The notes: a model not told the origin generated them from the sequence alone. DNA of 64,000 bases from Sipunculus nudus (GCA_026874595.1 CM049309.1:6224576-6288575); one strand, 5' to 3'; numbered from the stretch's first letter, positions 1 to 11,075 are shown. Made by a program: numbers and translations.

Positions 1-185
1 GATTCAGGAATGCCATCAAAGACTATTCCCACTATAGAGTCCCTTATGCACGAATGCTCTTTGTAATATGGACCGAAAAAGTGAATGCAAACACGGAATG
101 GGGAGCATCCCAAAATAGAGACCCCAAATATGACGGAGGCTTTCATTTCTCAGAATGGAGATTTCTAAGTAATTTATCGATCATG
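1..185 (+). repeat. Dispersed repeat family E, copy 1
   Basis: Bases 71-180 align with 24285-24370 and with 7640-7715. Shared blocks are GTGAATGCAAACACGGA, AGCATCCCAAAAT, ATGACGGAGGCTTTCATT and AGAATGGAGATTTCTA. The left part is less conserved. No open frame or terminal repeat was seen, so the class is unknown. The copy may continue left of the window. Confidence 0.55.
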
Positions 186-627
186 TCAAGTAATGACTTT
201 TTTATATTATACATTTATATATGAATAATATAATTTATATATCGATCATAGATCATATAATTAATGTATTACATATGAATAACTGATCATCCGACCTTTT
301 ACGTTTCTTCACGGCAAAATGGGTACGAACTGGTGAGATTTCATCAAACGTTATAATCATAAGTAGCATTGGTTATATATAATTGAACTATGCAAGATTT
401 ACTCCTTGACTTTAATGAATGGTTGTGTTCAATATGTAGCTACAAAAGCAAAAGAAGAACAACAAAAACGTGCATGCAAATGTTACTTTACTAATCATGA
501 CATTGTAAAGCGTTTTCTATGTCAAAATCATTGAAGGGTCAGTGGTATTTTATTAAACGAAGTGAACTTGATAAATATGAAAAAAAAAACAAGAAAAAAA
601 AAACAAAGAAAAAACGGAAGCACCTAC
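1..627 (-). other. Intron downstream of CNBHD exon (incomplete)
   Basis: No exon was found here. It holds a copy of the dispersed repeat described at 1-185, AT-rich sequence with many ATAT/TATA runs at 195-260, and an A-rich stretch with AAAAAACAAG-type repeats at 579-615, which read on the minus strand gives a pyrimidine-rich run just past the donor. The rest shows nothing I can name. Confidence 0.7.
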
Positions 628-780
628 CAAGTATGGCCATGACAATATCATCTTTTAGTATTTCTATGGAACCTCTCGCGATAAAATATATCCCCTCCAG
701 GATATCCCCGGGGTGAATAAGAGTGTCACCAGGGGGCGCATGCGTTGACTTGAACTTCGTTGACAACGCTCTCAAACAAC
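628..780 (-). CDS. KCNH (erg-type): ERG exon: first half of the cyclic-nucleotide-binding homology domain
   Basis: This 153-bp exon has acceptor TTTTTTCAG|GTTGTTTG and donor CTTG|GTAGGT. It encodes [20 protein letters not shown], then [20 protein letters not shown] and [12 protein letters not shown], the first beta strands of the CNBHD. In KCNH channels this domain does not bind cyclic nucleotides usefully. It packs against the PAS domain and tunes closing. The exon ends after the first base of a Gly codon, as does human exon 9 (c.2398). The following exon, expected to start around KNDIFGE, was not found in bases 1-627 and must lie outside the window. Confidence 0.96.
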
Positions 781-880
781 CTGAAAAAATAACATTGTAT
801 TCATTCAAGAAAGCTAAACATGTCGACATGCACTGTATAACAAATCTGAGTACTTACACAGTCGTATAAAACGGTCCTCC

Positions 881-882
<2 letters not shown>

Positions 883-911
<29 letters not shown>
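883..911 (+). repeat. (TG)n microsatellite
   Basis: About 14 TG units in a row, followed by TTTGTGTTTT. It lies 103 bp upstream, in the gene's direction, of the CNBHD exon acceptor. Confidence 0.95.
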
Positions 912-914
<3 letters not shown>

Positions 915-1581
915 TGTTTTAATTTAACAGGCTTTAAAGTAGCATTGGAGGAGAAGGTGTGATAAAAAATAATATATCGTTTTTGGTTGGCAGTAGACCT
1001 ATTAATTTATACATCAATTTACAGCTTATAAAATGTACTATCTAATGGATATGTCAAAATGGCTTTGACTGAAGTAAGTTCAACTTTAGATTACATGTAT
1101 AACTTAAAAAAAAGACGTTATTTCATAAATACAGAAGCAGAAATCCCAACTGAAGTAGGTGCATGCTAAACTTCAGTTAATTAAAAAAAGACGCCTAAAA
1201 CTCCTTTTTTTTCATTAATTTATTGTACGAACACGTACCTGTCAGTTGAGTTTATGATGCTTTTTAAAAATATTATCTTGAAGTAGCCCAAAGCTTTAAA
1301 ATGAATTACTATTATTTATTGAGAAATATGGTACCAAAGTCTCTGTATTTACGCCAGATTAGATTTCGAGAAATTAATTTTTATCATTTCACTGTAATCA
1401 TATAAGTGCGACAAAATTGATATTCTAGTAAACTTATAGATATAGAAACGACCTAATATTATGTCAAATATAAAAATACGATATTTTCATGACTTTTGCT
1501 GGCTATAATACCTTAAACAAGTGTCATTAATATTATTTACTCATTTTACTGAGAAACTGTTCCTTCAGCTTATATTTTATA

Positions 1582-1589
1582 TGACGTCA
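1582..1589. promoter_or_regulatory. Perfect CRE palindrome TGACGTCA
   Basis: An 8-bp full cAMP-response-element consensus lies within the intron, in ATATGACGTCATCATATGG. A second one is at 28830-28837. Without conservation data, use as an enhancer is only a possibility. Confidence 0.25.
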
Positions 1590-4384
1590 TCATATGGCTA
1601 GATGGCTAGTAATTTTAATTTCTACTTTATTAACCAGAAAACGCAATACATAAAATTGCAATATCATGTCCAAATAGACTTTTTTATCGTTAAATGGCCA
1701 GAAAAAAAGTATGAAAAAAACGGAAGTGATATTCTATGGGGAAAGGGTATATAAATATATTCTAAGGTATATACCCTTATCATCCGATGGGCTTATTAGG
1801 CTCTTTCGAATTTATATTGCATACGTCATGGCACTCAGCTGGATTACGAGGATAGCATCTTTTATGTACAAACCACAGAGCAATAATTCGCACAGTTGTC
1901 AAAGGCAAAAAGAATAAATGGCAATTCTGGTTAATTTATATTACAGCTACATTCGAACAGCACAGCAAGAACCAGCATAGCACCAACGATTTATGTCTTG
2001 CTATTTGCCGTCGTGTGTTGCTTGACATTTAGTTCAAGAATTGGCTGTTGCCTCCCTTGGGATAATATACGGTATTACGAGCTCCCTAGTGAGGTGTAAT
2101 TATCTTCCCTCAAACGAGAGTGGTTTCTTTACGCCGCTCCGCACGCCACCTAGTGTAATTACGGGCAGTGGCCCGGCGAGGCTCTGCGGGTGCGATTCGG
2201 GTCGTACACAGTGAGGCCTTTTCCCAGCTAATGAGACGCCCTCTACGAGGTTTGGAACACTGATTTATAGAGCTCCGGGCATGATTCATCAAACAGCCAC
2301 ATCATGACTTTTTACCACATGCAAGACAGATCAAAGCCGATGTAATAGATGCTAATATTAATTTACCCTCCAAGAACGTCATTAAATGCTATCCCAGCGC
2401 ATAAAATTGTTTTAATTTTCCTATTTTTATTAATTTTCCCTCGTGCATGGAAGATGGAGGTCAGCTTTTTTGTGGTGTAAAACCAATCTAATTTTGGTCT
2501 TCATCCTTTGGTTGACACGCTGAAAGTTCCCAAGCGTCAACACTCTTGAAATGACTCGTTGCGTTTTTGTTCTATCTGATGCAAGGTTTTACCTTGTCAA
2601 TGGAAAACACAGATTAACAAGGAGGATTTTCAACGACAGCTCAACGATGCATCATTCCCGCGCGGATAACCGGACGCCCACATTTTCCTCGGTGGACGCA
2701 AACTTCAAGGCTATCAAGACACGTCCGTCAGGCACCAAATAAAATAAATAGTTCAATGACCTCTGAGCAAAAGAAATATGGCAGAAGCGAGCAAATTTTC
2801 AATATTTTCTTTAACTGTCGTCCGAGACACTTCGTGGAATTTGCAAGCTGACCAGGACAAATACCAACAAGATCGCTTTTTTTCTTAAAATGGTGCATAT
2901 TATACACAAAATGTAGTCCATTTTTCATTACATTGAAACTTTAATATTACGACCACTAACGGGCCCTTGATAAAATAGTCTTAATTGAGGTCTGATATGA
3001 AGGGCAACACAAAATTATTGAAACCATTATTTAAACCGAGGTGGTCGAAAGTTGAGGTATTTCTGTACTTTAAATTATTTGTTAGGAATGGAAGCAAGAG
3101 CATAAATTAGCAACATAAACGAGGGTCCAAGAAAAATGAGAGCAGCGAATCCGAACAAATAAAATTCTTTGTGTGGCCTAAACGCCGAAGCTCTGAATTT
3201 AATTTAGGTTTCTTGTCAGTATAAACGCTGGTCCCTCTGTGGTGGATAGTTAATTGAATCACATACAATCATTCTTGTTGCATCATCATCTTTCTTCAAG
3301 CCACTCCTTTAAAGCCACATCCCCCATGATTTAACAAAAATTTGAGCGACGCAGAAGCCACGTGATCATGAAAAACATAGCTAAAACCAACCATGATTTA
3401 GTAACCTACAAAACTGGTGAATCACACACGCTGAGTGTAACAGTCATTTAATTAATTGTCTTACTTTAGTCATTATCCGAGGTATACCAGATCATGCATC
3501 CTTGGGCAAGATTGGCCATAGATTGATGAAAAAAAACTCCTTAAACAAGATATTTTACTTTAATCAGATAAGATCAAAGCAGTTGCATCTGCAGCATCAG
3601 GGAATTTGCTCCAGGGCTTCCTTTTGCGTAACGATAAAATAAGATGGACATGAGTCTCAAAATCCTTGAATCAGGCATTAACGGATTCAGATTGCGATCA
3701 CCAACACCGCAGTCGTTATCTACGGTTTTGTAATTAAAATAAATCAAATATGGCGCCACTCTTGTTTTGTGCGACAGAACGTTATGTTTGCATTGACGAC
3801 AGAGGTCCAGGTGAAAGTATCCTTTACACAGAAGCTAGGTTTATATTAGCAAAGAACTTCCACATAATAACAGACACGTCGTTTCTGTTATACCAATAAA
3901 CCACAAGTGGAGGGCACAGGCTTACAGGGTTTCATGAGTTTATTTCCTTACCAATACATGTATTTAGGTCAACATTTTAATAGTAAATTTAAATTTAAGC
4001 CCTCTCGATGGAAAACCATCGACATTTTTTTCTGTTATTTCCATATGCTTGCCAATGTCAATTAGATCTCCAATATTACTTTCCCAACAAATTATCTCTG
4101 GTGAGGGTAATAGCCAAAGCAACCGATTGTACAGATGGTATTTATTTGTGACACTGGCGTAATTTTCACGGCCATGAACTTGATAGCCTATTCCCTATTA
4201 TCGCTCACTTGGCGATATCGAGGGAAACGTCACGTGATCCATCGTTGATTGGAAATATTAAGCTGCAGTGCACGTCTTATATAATCACAGAAGGAATTCC
4301 AATCGACCAAGGAAAGATAATCCAGTCTTTCTGTGAGCAGGGCTAAGCTCCATCGCTATAGAGATCTTGTTCAATCATATCGCA

Positions 4385-4795
4385 TCGGGGTTTGAGCAAG
4401 CCTGAGTTCATCCTTCCGCTAGAGGTCGTTTCTACTCGAAACGAATCTCTTCCTGGTAAAAGTATTATGGGAAGGCCTGGACTACTTGTCTCAACTGTCA
4501 AACTTCAAAACCAAAATTTGTTATATTTCAAGGAAACATCTGTATTTCACATGCGTAAGCTTACAAAATATTACTTAATCAGTAAGAAAACCCCTGATTA
4601 TGAAATTTGCCTTGACAAATTGTAAATTCAGCAAACGGACGACATACCCGCTTCAATACATTTTTATCTACGCCACTGGTGTATGTAGAAGTCGCGGTGC
4701 ATTGTGGGGGTCAGATTGTGACACCCACAACCTTAACAGCAGAGTGGTAATCTTGTGAATCCGAGCCTGCGCAGCGCGGACTGCATGAGCTCCGC
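4385..4795 (+). repeat. Dispersed repeat family C/D, copy 1
   Basis: The left part (4415-4515, with AGAGGTCGTTTCTACTCGAA and CTTGTCTCAACTGTCAAACT) matches 35980-36070 and the complement of 16345-16430. The right part (4655-4785), on the minus strand, reads CTGCGCAGGCTCGGA, then CACTCTGCTGTTAAGG, CAATGCACCGCGACTTCTA and GGCGTAGATAAAAATG. It matches 16040-16200 and 17225-17365. Both parts occur in the same order and relative orientation at 16030-16430, so they form one element of about 0.4 kb. Class unknown. Confidence 0.7.
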
Positions 4796-5483
4796 GACTG
4801 TTTGAGGTGATATATAAGATATTTTACAATAGGCGAAGATTTCTATGGGATAACTTTCCATGTCTGTAAATATCAGGAATGCCTCTTCAAACCAAATTAT
4901 GATGTTAATGAATATTTATTGTATATGGTATTTCGCCAGACAATATATATATATCTGAGGCAGCTGAAAGTTCACTAGTAGCAAAACGCCCTTTGCAAAA
5001 CTCTTGTTGCGCTCATTTGTCGTCAGATGTCCTTGTTGATTATGTTTGAATTATTTTGGGGCCCCCACATAAACACGTGGATATAAAAAAATGGTCTGCC
5101 TGTGTGGCGTGGGATCTGCTTTTCTGGCCTATATTAATAAAAGGTTTAAGGGGTTACCTATAGTTAACAGACAAATGTTAAATTATAATTGTGCATATGT
5201 CTCTGTTGTGATAATGCAGACAAATTAAACAGAGTATTTATACATGACAGCGTTTGAAAAAAATGACACAATGGTATGTACAGGAACCAATGCCAGATTG
5301 TACTATTATGACCCAGGCATGTGTGCAAAGCATGTACAAAGTTAATTTTAAGTGCAATTTCTTATAGTAAGCATTTGTATTGCTCTTAAATTTTGTCAAG
5401 TCGATTTTATTAACATAAGCGACTACACATTATATCTGTAGTGGAAAAGAAACCAAGTACTCTGAAATCCTGTTGTACTTTAC

Positions 5484-5583
5484 CTGGGCTGGCTCCTTTG
5501 AAAGCAGGGCAGTTATTCAGCAGATTTCGGTTTAGATGTAGGCATATGTCTGCCTGAAGGCATTCCGGGAAACTTTTGAGCAC
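5484..5583 (-). CDS. KCNH (erg-type): ERG exon: C-linker to CNBHD (100 bp, too short for ORF calling)
   Basis: Found by looking for the missing segment between the C-linker and CNBHD. The minus strand reads TTTACAG|GTGCTC and ends CCAG|GTAAAG. The 33 codons give [19 protein letters not shown], then [14 protein letters not shown], nearly matching the ERG family block [18 protein letters not shown]. The exon starts in phase 0, fitting the previous donor, and leaves one G that combines with GT of the next exon to form Gly. In human KCNH2 this segment and the next one form a single 253-bp exon, and 100 + 153 gives that number, so an extra intron of 4703 bp lies here. Confidence 0.96.
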
Positions 5584-5769
5584 CTGTAAAGAGACCGATT
5601 TTGGTAAAGAAAGTCCAGTGACTGGAACAAGGCTAATGATGAAAATTATAATAATGATTTAAAGTCAATACTTGCCAACTCTTTTATTTGACGACATGAG
5701 ATCACTGCAAAATTTTATTTGTTTTATTGACAAATATACCATTCTAAAAGCCGGATTATAGTGTAAAAA

Positions 5770-5822
5770 CTCTCTCTCTCTATATATATATATAATATAT
5801 ATATATATAATATATTATATAT
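5770..5822 (+). repeat. (CT)n then (TA)n microsatellite
   Basis: CTCTCTCTCTC runs into TATATATA with two AATATA interruptions. A second, broken CT run lies at 6053-6080. Confidence 0.9.
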
Positions 5823-6822
5823 AGCTGTAATATATAGCTGTAATTTAGGTACAGAACCGAGAACAAATGAAATTCATCCCTTGTCATACGAGAAATCATG
5901 GAATATCAAGATTAAATATACATGGTGCAATAACTTTCAAGCTTATAAAATGCTGCATTTATCAGCAAATATTTGCACTACACATTCCAGTATGTTTAAA
6001 AATGTGTATATTTCAGTTGACATTTAAAGGAAATACGAAGAAGGATACTTAATCTCTCTCTCTTTCTTTCTCTCTCTCTCAACTACTGTAACTAGACACT
6101 TCTATATTACACGCCTTCTCTATTATCATTATTGAGTTAATTACAACAAGTGGCAGTTTTAATTTAGACATTGACCATCAATTTTCGCGAACGTTGGTCT
6201 CCAATCCCTTTAGCTGGATATTTGTAAACTAGCGGTTTGAGTTAATTCACTTGAAACATTTATAATGAGATCACTATGACAATAGAGTCATTTCTTTCGA
6301 TTCGTGATGTTTTGTAAATTCTTTTGTACACACTTCGATATTACTGAGAGAAGAATTACATCCAGTCAACGATCAGTTTGCAATTGGATGAATGTTTTCC
6401 AAATATTTTTATTCACGAATTGATACAGCCATTAGGCCGAGCATGAAAAGCCTAATCACCCAATCTAACAGCGCCTACGTCCAGAGAAGTCATTCAGTTT
6501 AGCATTCCCAGGCAGAGCTTGCGGCAGCAAACTGAATGCCCGAGCGTTATCTGACAATAGTGGCCATCCATCATGGCGCGCGGATATTGAAATGTTCACT
6601 TTACTCCAACGTCCCCATAAACGGTGGCTGATCTCAACTATTGGAGCTCATTGTTACGGTGGCATATTCATGTCTCAGTGGCTGAATGTCTAGTCATTTA
6701 ATTCACCGACAAAACGTTACACCGCACGAAACGAATGTTATATTTTGGAGAACAGTGATCAAAGTCCGGACTCGAGGCCGCTTTGACTCGGACTTTCACT
6801 TGAGGGTCCTTGACTCGGACTT

Positions 6823-7044
6823 CAGAAGCGGATCCGGGGGGGGGGGGGGGGGGGGGTCCAGGGGGTCCGGACCCCCCCCCCCCCTTTTTTTTCATCAGAA
6901 ACAACGTTTTTTAAGGGCTTCAGACAATATTTTGCCGCCTGGATCCCCCTTTTTCAGACCTGAGTACCTTTTTCAAGGGTTCACATTTGTCACCCTGGAT
7001 TGGACCCCCCCCCCCCCTTTTCCTTAATCCTGGATCCGCCCCTG
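6823..7044 (+). mobile_element. Short TIR element (CAGGGGCGGATCC ends), nested insertion
   Basis: Left end CAGAAGCGGATCCGG, right end on the complement CAGGGGCGGATCCAGG: an imperfect terminal inverted repeat of about 15 bp. GACTT occurs directly outside both ends (6818-6822 and 7045-7049), which looks like a target duplication. Inside are a run of 21 G (6836-6856) and C runs near 6871-6884 and 7007-7017. It splits the surrounding GACTYG-cored element, so it is the younger insertion. There is no coding capacity. Confidence 0.7.
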
Positions 7045-7135
7045 GACTTGTACCCGGAGGTGAGGATTCGAGAAATAAGGCTGATTCCATCTCGAGTCAA
7101 ATAGAAAAAAGGCTCTGTCTTATAAAGACTTGTAC

Positions 7136-7142
<7 letters not shown>

Positions 7143-7169
<27 letters not shown>
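7143..7169 (+). repeat. (TA)n microsatellite
   Basis: About 13 TA units, inside the GACTYG-cored element. Confidence 0.95.
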
Positions 7170-7573
7170 GAGGCAATCAATTAAAAGTATGTGTCAACTT
7201 TAACATAAACATAAATATGATAATCTGAAATTTCCATTTTAAATTGCGCATTGAGGGTAGTTTTATTTGACTCCAACCTGGACTCGGATTCCAAAGGACT
7301 GGATTCGATGAAGATGGACTTGGACTCGGACTTAGACTCGAGAGGCCTGGACTCGGACTTGCACTTGCTTTCAGCATCGTAATAACAGTGGCTATGGTAT
7401 ACATGTATGCCCATTTGTCTGGTCGGCTTTTTAAAGACATTTATTGGCATATGGGATTTATCTGGAACAATTTCCCTGAAAGGACAAAATAAATTTGCTC
7501 CAATTTGCAGAAATCCGGCGATACGGTATGCGTTCATTCCCAACATACATTTATTCACTATATAACTCACGCA

Positions 7574-7715
7574 TTCATGAATGGAATCTTATTAAATATT
7601 CAGGGCATTTCGGGAATGGGCCAACGAATATGGGCGTGATAAGTGAATGCAAGCACGTTATTGGGAGGCGGAGGTTTGCATTTCTTAGAATGCAGATTTC
7701 TGATTCTTACTTTAA
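7574..7715 (+). repeat. Dispersed repeat family E, copy 2
   Basis: AAGTGAATGCAAGCACGTTATTGGGAGGCGGAGG and TTTGCATTTCTTAGAATGCA followed by GATTTCTGATTC align with the copy at 71-180 and the one at 24285-24370. Confidence 0.5.
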
Positions 7716-8427
7716 ATCATTCTATCAAAAATTAATTTGGTGATAATATTTGAGTCAGGATGTGATCGTCAACCTTTCAGGATCATTACATGTACCATCA
7801 GGGCTATTGATAGCTTCCAACTATAATTTGAGGATTTGGGCGTTTAAAACAAATGTGTTATTCAGCTCTTTTGGCCTTGCCTCCGCCGATAGATCGTCGC
7901 CTGGACGCTGGCCTTGAAGTACTTTCGTATGGCAGCACCACGCCCTTATCGAACACTGACAGGTGTATTTCTGGCAGTTTCCCGAAACCACTCATAGGGG
8001 CTGCCATTTTGCGTACACACTAAAACCTGGATGTCACAGGTCGCAATTCGGAAATTTTGGGAGAGTGAATTATTTATCATGAATTCTTTCAAACTTATAT
8101 TACCATATTTGGAATCGAGAATCGAGAAAAACCTTATGATATATTGTCTGTAATATATCTTCAAACAAAATAATATTTTCATGGAATTGTTAAAAAAATT
8201 ATATTCTAATAAATTTAAAATGTCCTCCATTTCTCTCTTAATATAATTGTGGCTAATAATAGGTGCAATTTTCAAACTAATTTGAAAGTAAAGGAATATA
8301 ACAGTATTTGTTTTATTTATTGACTTTACATATAGTCACTCTTATGCTATAAAATTTTTAATGCAGTGATTATATTCTGTAACCAAAAACTCGTTTTCCA
8401 TTACATATGATGATCATGATACTATAA

Positions 8428-8428
8428 A

Positions 8429-8470
<42 letters not shown>

Positions 8471-8500
8471 CAAAATAATAATCAAAATAATAATAATCAA

Positions 8501-8543
<43 letters not shown>

Positions 8544-8552
8544 TAATAATTA
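8428..8552 (+). repeat. (TAA)n microsatellite
   Basis: A trinucleotide array of TAA/AAT with several CAAAATAATAAT variants in the middle, breaking into AT-rich sequence after 8550. It generates a false Ile-rich open frame on the minus strand. Confidence 0.95.
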
Positions 8553-9462
8553 TTATTATAATTATATTTTAATAATAGTATAAGACAATATAATAACAAT
8601 CATCCTGATCATCATCATAAATAAAAAAATACATTAATTAACACTTAAAATAACGGTATTCAAGTATTATGATTACAGTAAACAAAAGCAATGCAATGAT
8701 CATTAAAGTAACATTACAGTTGTGTGTTTCAAAATAAAAACGTAATATCTAGTGTATGTAAAACACTGACGTTGTTTGACCGGTGTTGTGATGCACGTTT
8801 TAATGATAAGAACAGTTCGTCGAAATGACTGGAAACTCTCCTTAAAGTGAACAAAGCCTCGAACTGAGTATCATTAGCGTTGTCAGCAGTATTGATAAAC
8901 CGCTTTAACGAACTAACAAAGTCGAGAGAGCGACTTTATATACGGCTTATCAGTGACCCGAGGGGGATCACGTTCAAAGGTGAAACCCTTGGAAGTTTTT
9001 ACCCGGGGCGCTCCTTTCCCACAAGGTTTGATTCCAAACGGGGTCGGTTCCGGATTTATTCACCAATACTGTAAATCTTCGCTCTTTGAACCCAAAGCGA
9101 CCACGGCGCTGTCAACCGACCTCGTATATACGCCTGGTTAACCTCTATATTACGGAGCAGCGGGCCCGGAGATGGACCACAAGCAGCCTATATCCTCATT
9201 TATGTTCCGGACATTTCTGGATGCAGCGTCACTGTCAGAAATGCTTGTCAAATTTTGCAGATGTATCATGTTAACAACTCGGCTTCTGGGGCAGCCCTGC
9301 CTCGGTCATTATGAGGTTGTGATATCTTTTGAGACCCCGCGATGAGTCAGTGGGCCTTAAGAGAGGCAAGGGTGTGATCCTCGGTATGTATAAAAATTAA
9401 TCTCGTGAGAGTACTTCAGATTTGGGGTTAATGGCGTATATGACTAGAACCACAGTCTTATC

Positions 9463-9655
9463 AGGGAGCGTATCCAGGAAAAGGGGAAGTCTAAACCACA
9501 AAGACTAATGACAAAGCCTAAAAAAGGTCAGGCCTGGGAAGGGTTAAGGCCGCAAAATAGGTCTGATATCCTTAAAAATATGTTGCGGCGGCTGAAAAAG
9601 GAGGACCTCCCTTATCCCCCCCCCCCCCCGCCCCGGATCCGCTTCTGTTACCTAA
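9463..9655 (+). mobile_element. Short TIR element (CAGGGGCGGATCC ends), second copy
   Basis: Left end CAGGGAGCGTATCCAGGAA; right end on the complement CAGAAGCGGATCCGGGG. These match the ends of the element at 6823-7044 and enclose a C run at about 9617-9629. Flanking bases (TTAT and TTAC) are similar but not an exact target duplication. There is no coding capacity. Confidence 0.6.
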
Positions 9656-9792
9656 GCATACAGATCTAACAACATTGATGGATTAATGTTCTGTTAATAA
9701 TGTTTTTAGTGGACGTAACCACCTTCATTTGTTTTGCTGTCTAATCCAAATCTTAATCTTAAGTATGTACAACTAAAGAGATTTATTTCGGT

Positions 9793-10120
9793 TTGGAACG
9801 AAGCGATTTGGGCGGTAGCACTCGATTCCTATAATGTCATTTTGCATCCTGGTATTACCAAGGTTTCTTGTCTCCCGTATCTGCGGGTTATGGCTGTGTA
9901 ATCATTCCCATTGCTGGGTCATAACACCGAGGAACCCCCTAAACCCGCACTCGTTTATAGTGATACACGGCTGAGGGGCACAACCTCCTGAAAAAGCCTG
10001 TAGAGTGCTCACCCTGCGTGGGGACAGACCCTGAAAATTCTCCCCGTTTCATTGGCTGAGAATTAATCTCACGAAATCCAGGCTTTGTATCATGTGCTCT
10101 ACCCTAGACCATAGCAGCCG
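9793..10120 (-). mobile_element. tRNA-derived SINE, copy 1
   Basis: Read on the minus strand it starts with a degenerate tRNA head (CTATGGTCTAGGGTAGAGCA as box A, then GGATTTCGTGAGATTAATTC at the box B place). The shared body follows: CCCCACGCAGGGTGAGC, ACGAGTGCGG, GGGGTTCCTCGGTGTTATGA, GCAATGGG and CGAGTGCTACCGCCC. The copies at 18752 and 22465 have the same order. The three are clearly diverged, so insertion is not recent. Confidence 0.8.
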
Positions 10121-10875
10121 ATTACAAACCAAACGTTAAGAAGCAAATATGTAAGAAGATATCTACTGTTACAGTTCTACATAATCTCTCAAAATGAATA
10201 AAGAATAACTTACCTAATGCACGTTTTGAGGCCTAACAGTCCTGCCTTTCCAACTAACATAATATTACACATGCTAACGGCAATATCAGTTGACTCAGGT
10301 CATTTTTTGGTATTAGTTCTATTTATTTTCATTGTCAATATTTTTGTCAATATGTTTTTGTATCAATATTCTTCTCTTTACTATTATTATTATAGAAAGT
10401 CAATTTTTTGGTATTAAAAATTTCTTCTTTATACTGTTATTATTTTAGAAAGTTCATGTTTTGTATTAGTATTTTTTTTTCTGTTTACTATTATTATTAT
10501 TTATATATGTATCATTATTATCATAGAGAGTTCATGTAAAGTCAATAAAAAGCACAACAAACATAAGTTTAGATACTTACCTGTCCAGGAATTGGCAGAG
10601 GGTGTTTTCACTTTTCAATTCATTAACTCAGTGTTTGACAGCTTTTATTCGTAACTTAATCATTTTAAAGAAACAAATTGTGAAATTAACTAATACTTAT
10701 CAAACTAATCTATTATTAAAATAAAAATGAATTATTCAATTAAAATAATTTAATAAAAATGATCTTTTAAATGAATATTTAGTCATGATATTTGCAACAA
10801 TTTCTACGTTTAAGACTACGCAAGATCTAAACATTTGTGGCCACATTGAATGAAATACCAATTATAGAAACTTAC

Positions 10876-11075
10876 ACTGTTCATGTCGATGCCATTTGTA
10901 TAGGACCAGGAGTTTTGGAACGATTCGATGAGTCTGTTTGCGAGGGTCTTTGGAATGTGATGAAACTGGATGAACTCTTTGATGCTGGTCTGCCTCTCAT
11001 GGTACTCCTCTGTTCCCTGGTACAGACGTAACATTATGGAAGATACGTTACCGAAGATGGCGGCGCTCATCAGAG
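10876..11075 (-). CDS. KCNH (erg-type): ERG exon: end of S6 and C-linker
   Basis: This exon of exactly 200 bp has acceptor CTTTCAG|CTCTGATG and donor AACAGT|GTAAGT. Its first two bases complete the Ser codon split with the pore exon, giving LLGS-LMSAAIFGNVSSIM across the junction. Human KCNH2 exon 8 is also 200 bp in the same phase. It encodes the end of S6, including the Phe equivalent to ERG1 Phe656 and the GN hinge, then the C-linker (RLYQGTEEYHERQTSIKEF and later WSYTNGIDMNS). The residue equivalent to Tyr652 is Ser here (LMSAAIF instead of LMYASIF). A plus-strand open frame at 10837-11031 is only the complement of this exon. Confidence 0.96.

Larger units (their letters stand above)
781..5483 (-). 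other. Intron (4703 bp) inside the region that is one exon in human KCNH2
   Basis: It lies between the two CNBHD exons in phase 1. Contents: a (TG)n run at about 883-911, a perfect TGACGTCA palindrome at 1582-1589, and a C/D family element at about 4385-4795. Bases 1000-4380 are otherwise unique-looking AT-rich sequence without recognisable genes. Open frames such as 2551-2742 and 3574-3759 are short and match nothing known. Confidence 0.85.
6755..7393 (+). mobile_element. GACTYG-cored repeat element, copy 1 (interrupted)
   Basis: It starts CAGTGATCAAAGTCCGGACTCGAG, comparable to GGTGATGTAAGACTCGAG at 11931 and GAGTGATGTAGGACTCGA on the minus strand at 49579. Internal blocks shared with the 49-kb copy are TCAAATAGAAAAAAGG, AAAGACTTGTACATGTG, ATGATAATCTGAAATTTCC and GAAGATGGACTTGGACTCGG. 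Its end (CTTGCACTTGCTTTCAGCATC) corresponds to the CTTGCACT..CTGCATCACTGG end of the other copies. It holds no transposase, so it is probably non-autonomous. A second element interrupts it at 6823-7044 and a (TA)n run lies at 7143-7169. Confidence 0.7.
5584..10875 (-). other. Intron (5292 bp) between C-linker exons
   Basis: It contains (CT)n/(TA)n at 5770-5822, a GACTYG-cored element (6755-7393) with a second element inserted in it (6823-7044), a family E copy (7574-7715), a (TAA)n array (8428-8552), a CAGGGGCGGATCC-type element (9463-9655) and a minus-strand SINE (9793-10120). Between these, 5830-6680, 7750-8400, 8600-9460 and 10120-10870 show no genes. Confidence 0.85.

Noticed and set aside
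8414-8599. An Ile-rich minus-strand frame
   Set aside because: A direct product of the (TAA)n microsatellite.
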